NCBI GenBank assembly: GCA_003499925.1
Contig: DNRQ01000185.1
Location: 1 to 6,555, forward strand
From: Geobacter sp.
GTDB taxonomy: Bacteria; Desulfobacterota; Desulfuromonadia; Geobacterales; Geobacteraceae
Direction of reading: 5' to 3'
DNA length: 6,555 nt
The translations under genes were made by a program, and so were the position numbers. The notes beneath the pieces were generated by a model. The model did not search any database. It saw only the letters and a list, made by a program, of their open reading frames with translations, and had not been told where the DNA came from. Positions 1-5,268 of the stretch are shown one piece after another (position 1 is the first letter of the stretch; each line of letters opens with the position of its first letter).

Positions 1-1
1 C

Positions 2-733
2 GAGGACGTCGGCATGGTGGTCTCCGACCTGCTGACCAACCACTTCACCCAGTACGTGGACTACAACTTCACCGCGAACCTCGAGGAAGAGCTCGACATG
101 GTCTCCCGCGGCGAGAAGCAGTGGCGTCCGCTGCTGCACGAGTTCTGGGGGCCCTTCATCGAACTTCTGAAGCTCAAGGAAGGGGAGGTGAACAAGAGCG
201 ACCTGACCACCGAGGCGACCGACGAGATCTGCCCCGAGTGCGGCAAGCCTCTGGTGGTGAAGCTCGGCAAGTTCGGAAAATTCTTCGCCTGCACGGGGTA
301 TCCAGAGTGCCGCTACATCCGTCCGCTGGACAAGGAGACCGGCGAGGTGGTCGAGCCGGTCCTCTCCGAGGAGCTCTGCGAAAAGTGCGGCAGCCAGATG
401 CTGATCAAGGACGGCCGCTTCGGCAAGTACCTTGCCTGCTCCGCCTATCCCAACTGCAAGAACATCCAGCCGCTGGTGAAGCCCAAGGGGACCGGGATCA
501 CCTGCGTCGAGTGCGGCAAGGGGGAGCTGATCGAGAAGAAGTCGCGTTTCGGCAAGCTGTTCTACTCCTGCAACCGCTATCCCGAGTGCAAGTTCGCCCT
601 GTGGGACCTGCCGGTGCAGCAGCCCTGCCCCAAGTGCGGTTTCCCGCTCCTGGTGAAGAAGGTGTACAAGCGCGAGGGGGAATTCCTCAAGTGTCCCAAG
701 GAAGGGTGCGACTACAAGAGCAATCAGGCATAG
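2..733 (+). CDS. topA: DNA topoisomerase I, C-terminal part (partial at 5' end)
   Basis: Type IA topoisomerase relaxes negative supercoils by passing one strand through a transient break. Only the C-terminal part is here; the reading frame is open from base 2, so the true start and the catalytic tyrosine domain lie upstream. The visible start is the end of the catalytic core (DLLTNHFTQYVDYNFTANLE, then GEKQWRPLLHEFW), typical of bacterial TopA. Four Cys4 zinc ribbons follow. Counting from the Met at base 14, their cysteines are 73/76/93/99, 122/125/142/148, 164/167/186/192 and 205/208/227/232. The first three share the pattern CxxC...GkfgkxxxCxxYPxC; the fourth is divergent, with a longer CPKEGC end. 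Such ribbons bind single-stranded DNA and, in E. coli TopA, RNA polymerase. The gene stops at TAG 731-733 and is followed by a hairpin. In relatives topA often precedes trmFO, as here, but the two are separated by about 375 bases of repeat-filled DNA. Identification is secure. Confidence 0.97.
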   Translation, partial: EDVGMVVSDLLTNHFTQYVDYNFTANLEEELDMVSRGEKQWRPLLHEFWGPFIELLKLKEGEVNKSDLTTEATDEICPECGKPLVVKLGKFGKFFACTGYPECRYIRPLDKETGEVVEPVLSEELCEKCGSQMLIKDGRFGKYLACSAYPNCKNIQPLVKPKGTGITCVECGKGELIEKKSRFGKLFYSCNRYPECKFALWDLPVQQPCPKCGFPLLVKKVYKREGEFLKCPKEGCDYKSNQA

Positions 734-770
734 CGGACAAGCTCTGCAGGCGGTTTTTTTGAGATGTCAC

Positions 771-800
771 GCGGGGTCCTCGGACCCCGTTTGCATTTGG
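771..800 (+). terminator. Possible terminator hairpin after topA
   Basis: The arms cggggtc (772-778) and gaccccg (783-789) form a 7-bp G/C-rich stem closed by a ctcg tetraloop, with one further G-T wobble pair at the base. The following tttgcattt is a broken, weak U-tract. It lies 38 bases after the topA stop and is plausibly its terminator, though the tail is poor. A run of seven T at 754-760 just before it has no convincing stem of its own. Confidence 0.55.
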
Positions 801-836
801 GCGAGACAATATTGCCCCTGACCAGCCGGCTTACAT

Positions 837-894
837 GTAGGGTGGGCCGTGCCCACCATAACCGCATCCTTTTGTTGGGCACGGCCCACCCTAC
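837..894. repeat. Perfect 19-bp inverted repeat (REP/MITE-like)
   Basis: The arms 837-855 (starting gtagggtgggccgtgccca) and 876-894 are exact reverse complements over 19 bp, separated by a 20-base spacer with little structure. As RNA or extruded DNA this is a very stable hairpin. Elements of the form GTAGGGTGGGC...GCCCACCCTAC are, from general knowledge, common dispersed repeats in bacterial genomes, some moved by REP-associated tyrosine transposases. No transposase is in this window. There is no T-tract, so termination is not its obvious job. Confidence 0.8.
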
Positions 895-930
895 GGTTTA
901 CTGGTCCTCCCCTTGTACAATTTTACAACT

Positions 931-1030
931 CTCCCCCCTTTGAAAAAGGGGGGCGGGGGGGATTTGGACCAGCTGGCCATCGGGGCCAAAGGCAAATCCC
1001 CCTAAATCCCCCTTTGTTAAAGGGGGACTT
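931..1030. repeat. Composite C/G-run inverted repeat
   Basis: The left part (931-966) has a run of C, then tttgaaaaa, then a run of G ending in gggatttg. The right part (993-1030) begins caaatccccc and ends tttgttaaagggggactt. The two halves are imperfect inverted copies, and each half also folds on itself (ccccccttt with aaaggggg type pairing). The unit aaatccccctaaatccccc is a widespread intergenic repeat style in Geobacter-like genomes. A 62-residue open frame across it (849-1034) reads NSPPFEKGGRGGF and NPPLLKGDF, the usual spurious translation of such repeats, so no gene is called. Confidence 0.7.
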
Positions 1031-1046
1031 TTAAGCGACTGCTACT

Positions 1047-1069
1047 CCCCCTCTTTCATGGGGAGGGGG
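1047..1069. repeat. Short G/C hairpin just upstream of trmFO
   Basis: The arms ccccctc (1047-1053) and gaggggg (1063-1069) form a 7-bp stem around the loop tttcatggg. This is a third, distinct G/C-run element between topA and trmFO, ending 39 bases before the chosen trmFO start. The stretch 734-1108 therefore holds one terminator-like hairpin and three repeat elements, with no gene or clear promoter. Confidence 0.5.
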
Positions 1070-1108
1070 CTTGATTCCCGAGCGAACGGATCTGAAACTG
1101 GAGAAAAG

Positions 1109-2416
1109 ATGACGCAGATTGTGACGGTAATAGGGGGAGGGCTCGCCGGGTGCGAGGCCGCCTGGCAGGTGGCTCAGCGCGGTGTCAAGGTGAGGCTTTT
1201 CGAGATGAAGCCTGCGGTGTTCAGCGAGGCGCATCACATGCCGGGGCTGAGCGAGCTGGTCTGCTCCAACTCGTTGCGCGGCGACTCGCTGGAGAACGCG
1301 GTGGGTCTCCTGAAGGAGGAGCTGCGCCGGCTCAATACCCTCTTCATGGAGGGGGCCGAGGCGACCAAGGTGCCGGCAGGGGGCGCGCTTGCCGTCGATC
1401 GCGGGCTCTTCTCCGAATACGTGACCGCCCGCATCGAGAGCCATCCGCTGATCGAGGTGGTCAGGGAAGAGGTGACGCAGATCCCCGGGGAGGGGATCGT
1501 GGTGATCGCCTCGGGGCCTCTCACCAGCGGGGCGCTGGCCGGGGAGATCGGCCGCCTGGTCGGTGAGTATCTCTACTTCTACGACGCCATCGCCCCGATC
1601 GTCGCGGCCGATTCCATCGACTCCTCCAAGGCGTTTCGCGCCTCGCGCTACGGCAAGGGGGAGGGCGACGACTACCTGAACTGCCCGCTGGACCAGGAGC
1701 AGTACCGCGCCTTCGTGACCGAGCTCTTGAACGCCGAGAAGGTGGAGCCCAAGAGTTTCGAGAAGGTGGTGCACTTCGAGGGGTGCATGCCGATCGAGGA
1801 GATGGCGAGCCGCGGCCCGGAAACCCTGCGTTTCGGGCCGATGAAGCCGGTGGGACTGGTCGATCCGCGGGTCGGCGTGGAGCCTCACGCCGTGATCCAG
1901 CTGCGCCAGGAGAACCGGGAAGCGACCATGTACAACCTGGTAGGCTTTCAGACCAAGCTCACCTGGCCGGAACAGAAGCGGATCTTCAGGATGATCCCGG
2001 GACTGGAGCAGGCGCAGTTCCTGCGGCTGGGCTCCATGCACAGAAACACCTTCATTAACGCGCCCCGGCTGCTCCTTGCCACCTGCCAGCTGAAGAGCGA
2101 TCCCAGGATCCTCTTCGCCGGGCAGATCACCGGGGTCGAGGGGTACGTGGAGTCCGCCTCCAGCGGATTTCTGGCAGGGGTCAACGCCGCCCGCCTCGCC
2201 AAGGGTGAGGCGCTGACCGTCCCGCCTCCCGAGACCGCCATCGGCGCGCTTGCCTGCCACATCACCAACACCGAGGCGGCCGGCTTCCAGCCGATGAACG
2301 TGAACTACGGGCTGTTTCCGCCTCTTCCGGGGCGCATCAAGAAGAAGGAGAAGCGCGGGCTTCTGGCGCAGCGCGGCCTGGTCGAACTGGAGAAGTGGAT
2401 CACGGAGCTGACCTAG
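1109..2416 (+). CDS. trmFO: Methylenetetrahydrofolate-tRNA (uracil-5-)-methyltransferase TrmFO
   Basis: TrmFO makes 5-methyluridine at position 54 in the T-loop of tRNAs, using methylenetetrahydrofolate as carbon donor and FADH2 as reductant. This differs from the SAM-dependent TrmA route. The N-terminal TVIGGGLAGCEAAWQVAQRG (residues 6-25) is the FAD dinucleotide fold. ELVCSNSLRG carries Cys52 and EGCMPIEEMASRG carries Cys226, matching the two functional cysteines described in the Bacillus enzyme. A C-terminal FAD contact region (LFAGQITGVEGYVESASSG) lies at about 335-353. The frame is open back to ATG 1058, but that start would add 17 unrelated residues from repeat DNA. ATG 1109 has GGAG at 1100-1103 and gives 435 residues, the usual family length. 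The gene leads a close cluster with a small membrane protein, maf and yggS. Confidence 0.97.
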   Translation: MTQIVTVIGGGLAGCEAAWQVAQRGVKVRLFEMKPAVFSEAHHMPGLSELVCSNSLRGDSLENAVGLLKEELRRLNTLFMEGAEATKVPAGGALAVDRGLFSEYVTARIESHPLIEVVREEVTQIPGEGIVVIASGPLTSGALAGEIGRLVGEYLYFYDAIAPIVAADSIDSSKAFRASRYGKGEGDDYLNCPLDQEQYRAFVTELLNAEKVEPKSFEKVVHFEGCMPIEEMASRGPETLRFGPMKPVGLVDPRVGVEPHAVIQLRQENREATMYNLVGFQTKLTWPEQKRIFRMIPGLEQAQFLRLGSMHRNTFINAPRLLLATCQLKSDPRILFAGQITGVEGYVESASSGFLAGVNAARLAKGEALTVPPPETAIGALACHITNTEAAGFQPMNVNYGLFPPLPGRIKKKEKRGLLAQRGLVELEKWITELT

Positions 2417-2435
2417 GCCCCGGCGGGAGGGTGGC

Positions 2436-2636
2436 ATGCGGGGTGACAAGGAGAATCAGGAGATATCGGTGGTGGGGCGACTCCTCTCGCTGGAGGCGCT
2501 GCTCTTCCTGATGGGGGTGGTCTCCCTGATCTACGGCCTTGCCGCCTGGAGAATTGCCAACATCGTCATCGGCGCCGCGATACTCGTCGCAGCGGCCCTC
2601 CTGGCACGCAGGTGCCGACGCGGAGAGCCGAAGTAG
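2436..2636 (+). CDS. Small two-helix membrane protein, unknown function
   Basis: A 66-residue protein I do not recognise. The N-terminus is short and charged (MRGDKENQE). Two hydrophobic stretches follow, at about residues 16-37 (LLSLEALLFLMGVVSLIYGL) and 40-57 (IANIVIGAAILVAAALLA), joined by a very short AWR turn. The basic tail RRCRRGEPK suggests, by the positive-inside rule, that both ends face the cytoplasm in a helical hairpin. GGGAGG at 2425-2430 sits five bases before the ATG. The gene starts 19 bases after trmFO and ends 23 bases before maf, so it is almost certainly read with them. Spacing and a good ribosome site support a real gene; nothing visible shows a biochemical role. Confidence 0.8.
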   Translation: MRGDKENQEISVVGRLLSLEALLFLMGVVSLIYGLAAWRIANIVIGAAILVAAALLARRCRRGEPK

Positions 2637-2659
2637 CGCCATACCAAGGGAGAACAGCA

Positions 2660-3235
2660 ATGAAAAGCACCATCGTACTCGCTTCAGCCTCGCCCAGACG
2701 AAGCGAGCTGCTGGAATCGGCCGGGATCACTTTCCGGGTGCTCCCCGCCGACATCTGCGAGGATCCGTTGCCGGAAGAAGATCCGGTCGACCACGTGTTG
2801 CGGCTGGCGGAGGGGAAGGCGATAGCGGCTGCCGAGCGGACCGAGGGGAGATTTTTCCTGGGCGCCGACACCATCGTCCTTTGCGACGGCGAAATCATGG
2901 GAAAACCGAAGGACCCGGCGGATGCCGAGCGCATGCTGAAGAAGCTCTCCGGCGTGCCGCACGAGGTGGTCACCGGTTTCGCCATATATGACAGGGAGAG
3001 GAAGGGGGCCGTGCGCGAAGCGGTGCGCACCAAGGTCTTCTTCAAGCATCTGCGCGACGACGAGATTTCTAGCTACATCGCCACCGGATGCCCGTTCGAC
3101 AAGGCGGGGGGGTACGCCATCCAGGGGGGCGCCGCGCACATGGTGCAGAAGATCGAGGGCTCCTACACCAACGTAGTCGGCCTCCCCCTGTGCGAGGTGG
3201 TGGAAGCGCTCAGGGTGATCGGGGCGCTCACGTGA
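2660..3235 (+). CDS. maf: Maf/YhdE-type nucleoside triphosphate pyrophosphatase
   Basis: Maf proteins hydrolyse NTPs to NMP and pyrophosphate. The YhdE subgroup acts on dTTP, UTP and modified pyrimidine nucleotides and is linked to house-cleaning and to cell-division arrest when overproduced. Visible family marks are SASPRRSELL (residues 9-18), GADTIV with Asp70 as the likely catalytic acidic residue (68-73), GKPKD (81-85), SGVPHEVVTG (97-106), DKAGGYAIQG (148-157) and KIEGSYTNVVGLPL (164-177). The KAGxYxIQG and NVVGLP forms fit YhdE/Bacillus Maf better than the m7GTP-specific YceF subgroup. The frame extends upstream to ATG 2612, but that would overlap the preceding gene. ATG 2660 has AAGGGAGA just upstream and gives 191 residues, normal for the family. 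yggS follows after 16 bases. Confidence 0.94.
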   Translation: MKSTIVLASASPRRSELLESAGITFRVLPADICEDPLPEEDPVDHVLRLAEGKAIAAAERTEGRFFLGADTIVLCDGEIMGKPKDPADAERMLKKLSGVPHEVVTGFAIYDRERKGAVREAVRTKVFFKHLRDDEISSYIATGCPFDKAGGYAIQGGAAHMVQKIEGSYTNVVGLPLCEVVEALRVIGALT

Positions 3236-3251
3236 GCTGGGAGGTGCTGCC

Positions 3252-3944
3252 GTGTCGATAGCGGAGAATTTCAGGGAGATCAGGGAGCGGATCGCCAAGG
3301 CCGCGCTTGAGGCGGGGCGCGATCCGGAGACGGTGCGCCTGGTGGCGGTCTCAAAGACCAAGCCGGCCCGGGCGATTGCCGAGGCGTACGGCTGCGGTCA
3401 GGTGATTTTCGGAGAGAACTACGTACAGGAACTGGTGACCAAGGCGGACGGGCTCCCCCGGGAGATCTCCTGGCACTTCATCGGCCACCTGCAGAGCAAC
3501 AAGGTGCGCCAGATCGCCGGGCTCGTCGACATGATCCACTCGGTGGACAGGATTTCGCTCGCCAGGGAGATCGACCGCCAGTGGGGCCTGCTCGGCAAGC
3601 GTTGCGAGGTCCTGATCCAGGTGAACATCTCCTGCGAAGCGACCAAGAGCGGCACCAGCAGCGAGGAGCTTCTCGACCTGGTGCGCGAGGTTGCTTCCCT
3701 GCCTCACCTGTGCATCAGGGGGCTCATGACCATGCCCCCCTTCTTCGACGACCCCGACGCGGCGCGTCCCTATTTTGCGGCGCTCAGGGTGCTGTCCCGG
3801 GAGGTTGCCAAGGAGGAGATTCCCGGAGTGGAGATGCGGGAGCTTTCCATGGGGATGTCCGGCGATTTCGAGGCGGCAATAGGCGAGGGTGCCACGCTGG
3901 TCCGAGTGGGGTCGGCGCTCTTCGGGGAGCGGGAGTATCGTTAA
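3252..3944 (+). CDS. yggS: YggS/PROSC-family PLP homeostasis protein
   Basis: This family binds pyridoxal 5'-phosphate on a lysine in a single alanine-racemase-type TIM barrel without known catalysis, and helps balance B6 vitamers and amino-acid pools. The PLP lysine is Lys35 in VAVSKTKP, equivalent to Lys36 of E. coli YggS. Other marks are FGENYVQE (53-60), WHFIGHLQSNK (74-84), IHSVDR (95-100), VNIS (124-127), GLMTMPP (157-163) and the phosphate-binding end LSMGMSGDFEAAIGEGA (198-214) with RVGSALFG (218-225). The length of 230 residues is typical. The start is GTG at 3252, with GGGAGG at 3239-3244 and a seven-base spacer; no better ATG is nearby. It is the last gene of the trmFO cluster. Confidence 0.95.
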   Translation: MSIAENFREIRERIAKAALEAGRDPETVRLVAVSKTKPARAIAEAYGCGQVIFGENYVQELVTKADGLPREISWHFIGHLQSNKVRQIAGLVDMIHSVDRISLAREIDRQWGLLGKRCEVLIQVNISCEATKSGTSSEELLDLVREVASLPHLCIRGLMTMPPFFDDPDAARPYFAALRVLSREVAKEEIPGVEMRELSMGMSGDFEAAIGEGATLVRVGSALFGEREYR

Positions 3945-3948
3945 AGAT

Positions 3949-3961
3949 CCTGATTAGCACC
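3949..3961 (+). repeat. Left 13-bp direct repeat (cctgattagcacc)
   Basis: The sequence cctgattagcacc lies five bases after the yggS stop codon and recurs exactly, in the same direction, at 6366-6378. Together the copies bracket the toxin-antitoxin and TPR genes. An exact 13-mer pair in a window this size is only mildly unlikely by chance, so its weight comes from its place at both edges of the accessory block. Confidence 0.5.
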
Positions 3962-3983
3962 AATCTTCCGCAACCTGCTCAAA

Positions 3984-4028
3984 CACCCCCTCTCCCTTGA
4001 TGGGAGAGGGCTGGGGAGAGGGTGAAAA
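3984..4028. repeat. G/C-run hairpin repeat after yggS
   Basis: The arms ccctctccc (3988-3996) and gggagaggg (4002-4010) form a perfect 9-bp stem with the loop ttgat. A second run, ggggagagggtg (4013-4024), could pair with the left arm instead, so two folds compete. There is no T-tract, yet it is the only strong hairpin after the trmFO-yggS cluster and might slow or end transcription. Bases 4007-4028 recur inverted at 6329-6350 with one mismatch. Confidence 0.65.
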
Positions 4029-4061
4029 GCCTGCCGAGTCCTCACCCTTTAGCTCGACTCG

Positions 4062-4241
4062 ATGCGGTTGACTTGTTGCAGAGGTAGCCGTGGGGGCGCA
4101 CCTAGAATAGCCATGGCCGACCAATCCCGGGGCACCTATCCCGCGTTAGAGTCTGAAAATCTCAACAACGTCCCTGGTGGGGGTTCTCCTGGTGGGGGTT
4201 CTCTATCCGTGGCTACCGTTCGCCTCATTACAAACAAGTAG
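4062..4241 (+). CDS. Doubtful 59-residue open frame with PGGGS duplication
   Basis: This frame runs from ATG 4062 (or the inner ATG 4113, giving 42 residues) to TAG 4239-4241. Neither start has a Shine-Dalgarno sequence. The product begins MRLTCCRGSRGGAPR and contains PGGGSPGGGS, made by a perfect 15-bp tandem duplication at 4173-4202 that keeps the frame. I recognise no domain, signal peptide or membrane segment. It lies in the otherwise gene-poor stretch between yggS and the toxin gene. It may be a chance frame in repeat-derived DNA; the in-frame duplication is the only hint in its favour. Low confidence. Confidence 0.18.
   Translation: MRLTCCRGSRGGAPRIAMADQSRGTYPALESENLNNVPGGGSPGGGSLSVATVRLITNK
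4173..4202 (+). repeat. Perfect 15-bp tandem duplication
   Basis: The unit cctggtgggggttct occurs twice head to tail without mismatch. Its length is a multiple of three. A looser echo follows at 4247-4269, where tcccgcatt is repeated at 14-base spacing. Confidence 0.8.
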
Positions 4242-4313
4242 ATCTGTCCCGCATTTCTCGTCCCGCATTCCCCCCTCAAGGTTACAGTCACACGCTGCCC
4301 TACAACTTTTACC

Positions 4314-4341
4314 TTGAGAATTAGTTATGAATAGTTATAAT
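4314..4341 (+). promoter_or_regulatory. Near-consensus sigma70 promoter of the toxin-antitoxin pair
   Basis: The -35 element TTGAGA (4314-4319, one mismatch from TTGACA) and a perfect -10 TATAAT (4336-4341) are separated by 16 bases. The bases after the -10 are pyrimidines only (ctt then cccct) up to A4350, which is the A of the toxin ATG. The first purine at a normal start distance is therefore the start codon itself, so a leaderless mRNA is predicted. This is an inference from spacing. Confidence 0.75.
4322..4340 (+). promoter_or_regulatory. Candidate operator: two TAGTTATRA direct repeats
   Basis: The copies tagttatga (4322-4330) and tagttataa (4332-4340) match at 8 of 9 bases, lie one helical turn apart, and fill the spacer and -10 of the toxin promoter. 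This is where an autorepressing Xre antitoxin would be expected to bind. A separate 8-bp inverted repeat, ctcaaggt (4275-4282) with accttgag (4311-4318), overlaps the -35 and is an alternative site. Confidence 0.4.
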
Positions 4342-4349
4342 CTTCCCCT

Positions 4350-4604
4350 ATGGACGTCATCTGGCAACCCAAAGCAGTCAAGCAGCTCAAAAAGATCGGC
4401 GACCGCTCTATTCAACAGCGCCTCCTCGGCGCGTCCCACGGCCTTGCCGAATTTGACTCTTGCTCCAACATCAAGCCAATGGTCGGCCATAAGTATACCC
4501 ATCGATTTCGTGTGGGAGATTGGCGCCTGCTTCTAAACGTCTTTGAGGAAATAAGCATCGTCAGCATAGAGGAGGTAAAGAAGCGCGATGAGCACACATA
4601 CTGA
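4350..4604 (+). CDS. RelE/ParE-superfamily toxin of a type II toxin-antitoxin pair
   Basis: An 84-residue protein with the small RelE/ParE fold pattern. An N-terminal strand and basic helix (VIWQPKAVKQLKKI, residues 3-16) lead to a second helix. The core strands follow: IKPMVGHKYTHRFRVGDWRL (41-60), then LLNVFEEISIVSIEEVKKRD (61-80), ending EHTY. The RxRVGxxR stretch and the basic, Tyr-ended tail are common in RelE/HigB-type mRNA interferases, which cut mRNA on the ribosome. Whether this one is an RNase or a gyrase poison cannot be told from the sequence. No Shine-Dalgarno precedes ATG 4350; the promoter ends eight bases before it, pointing to a leaderless transcript. The last 17 bases overlap the antitoxin gene. 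Toxin-first order is as in higBA. The frame appears intact. Confidence 0.88.
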   Translation: MDVIWQPKAVKQLKKIGDRSIQQRLLGASHGLAEFDSCSNIKPMVGHKYTHRFRVGDWRLLLNVFEEISIVSIEEVKKRDEHTY

Positions 4605-4935
4605 GTACCAGACCATTGAGCATGGCGGCCAGCCCGCATTCGTCCTGGTCCCTTGGGAGGAGTTCGACCGGATCCGCCCCCTGCTGGAGGCCGAAAAGTC
4701 CCGCGCCACCGGGATTCCGCAGTCGGTCGTCGAGGCCCACGTTTTGCGTGACGTCCCTATCATCAAAGCATGGCGCGAAGAACTTGGTCTCACCCAGGAA
4801 GAGCTCGCCTTACGGCTAGGAATGTCACAGGCCGCCGTGGCCAAATTCGAACAACCCAAAGCACATCCCCGTGCAGCAACCCTCAAGAAGATCGCCACCG
4901 CACTAGGGATCACAGCAGAACAATTGCGGTTATAA
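4588..4935 (+). CDS. Xre-type antitoxin with Phd/YefM-like N-terminus
   Basis: A 115-residue protein expected to bind and neutralise the toxin and repress the shared promoter. Residues 7-34 (YQTIEHGGQPAFVLVPWEEF, then DRIRPLLE) resemble the Phd/YefM dimerisation pattern, in which 'GxPxxVLVPxeeyerl' is typical. Residues 58-113 form an Xre/Cro helix-turn-helix: IIKAWREELGLTQEELALRL, GMSQAAVAKFEQ (recognition helix), then ATLKKIATALGITAEQL. The start ATG 4588 is the first possible one, because an in-frame TAA lies at 4576. A strong GAGGAGG (4569-4575) inside the toxin gene is 12 bases upstream, longer than usual. The 17-base overlap implies translation linked to the toxin. The toxin lacks a ribosome site while the antitoxin has a strong one, which would favour surplus antitoxin. 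Stop TAA 4933-4935. Confidence 0.9.
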   Translation: MSTHTEYQTIEHGGQPAFVLVPWEEFDRIRPLLEAEKSRATGIPQSVVEAHVLRDVPIIKAWREELGLTQEELALRLGMSQAAVAKFEQPKAHPRAATLKKIATALGITAEQLRL

Positions 4936-5228
4936 CCCATACCGCGGCAGAGCCGTTTCAGGCAAAAACCAAGCGGTGCGGCCGATTGATTTCGCGGCAT
5001 ATGCGACCAGCCACGACAGCTGGTTTATCCATGCCCCTTTGACTCACATAGCCAAGCTTGCATATCACTTACGAGGCTCAATCCCTTCATCCTTTCGGCT
5101 TACGGCCTATCTGCTTGCTGTCCGAGCTGAGACAAGCGGCACGCTGATTTTGCATTAAGGCCGCTGATTTATCTTCTAGTACCTGTTGCCCTCACATATC
5201 AACAGATGACACCTACGATAGAACTTTA
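4936..5228. other. Gene-poor stretch after the antitoxin
   Basis: No gene can be supported here. A 60-codon frame (4976-5158) has no ribosome site and no recognisable sequence. Only weak structures are seen: gcggt/accgc arms just after the antitoxin stop (around 4926-4949) without a T-tract, and ctgttg (5183-5188) with caacag (5200-5205). Base composition is more AT-rich than in the core genes. Confidence 0.5.
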
Positions 5229-5254
5229 TTTTGTGACTTTTGTGCCGTTTTGTG
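5229..5254 (+). promoter_or_regulatory. Three phased TTTTGTG repeats
   Basis: TTTTGTG occurs at 5229-5235, 5238-5244 and 5248-5254, starting 9 and 10 bases apart, so about once per helical turn. The array ends against the sigma54-like element and lies about 90-115 bases before the TPR gene's ATG. It could be a regulator binding array; no known factor is identified. Confidence 0.35.
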
Positions 5255-5268
5255 GCAGAGTATCTGCC
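5253..5268 (+). promoter_or_regulatory. Candidate sigma54 (-24/-12) promoter and palindrome
   Basis: TGGCAGAGTATCTGCC fits the sigma54 spacing: GG at 5254-5255 and GC at 5266-5267 are the required 12 bases apart, with TGGCA and TGC matching the consensus and three or four flanking positions not. The same bases form a 6-bp palindrome (ggcaga, gta, tctgcc), so it may instead be an operator. A start about 12 bases downstream (near 5279) would give a leader of roughly 67 bases before ATG 5346. Confidence 0.4.

Noticed and set aside
121..762. 213-codon frame overlapping topA in another phase
   Set aside because: The product is Arg/Gly/Ala-rich, as expected of a high-GC shadow, while the topA frame carries four zinc ribbons.
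916..921. TACAAT as a -10 element for trmFO
   Set aside because: No acceptable -35 lies 16-18 bases upstream, and it is followed by repeat DNA; too weak to call.
849..1034. Open frame over the repeats after topA
   Set aside because: Its translation (PPFEKGGRGGF, NPPLLKGDF) is the typical artefact of C/G-run repeats, and it has no ribosome site.
1031..2449. Long antisense open frame (472 codons) opposite trmFO
   Set aside because: It mirrors a secure trmFO gene in high-GC DNA; the product is low-complexity and Arg/Leu/His-rich, with no ribosome site or family pattern.
2684..3361. Antisense open frame (225 codons) opposite maf and yggS
   Set aside because: It covers two clearly identified genes on the other strand and shows no protein-family features.
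3984..4024. CRISPR-like or short tandem array of G/C repeats
   Set aside because: The repeats are self-pairing hairpins of differing sequence without regular spacers.
4926..4949. Terminator hairpin after the antitoxin
   Set aside because: The stem is only about five pairs with a bulge and no T-tract.
4533..5000. Antisense open frame opposite the antitoxin
   Set aside because: It is the shadow of the antitoxin gene with no recognisable domain.
4976..5158. 60-codon frame between antitoxin and TPR gene
   Set aside because: No ribosome site, no recognisable sequence and no coupling to a neighbour; kept only as a note in the gene-poor stretch.
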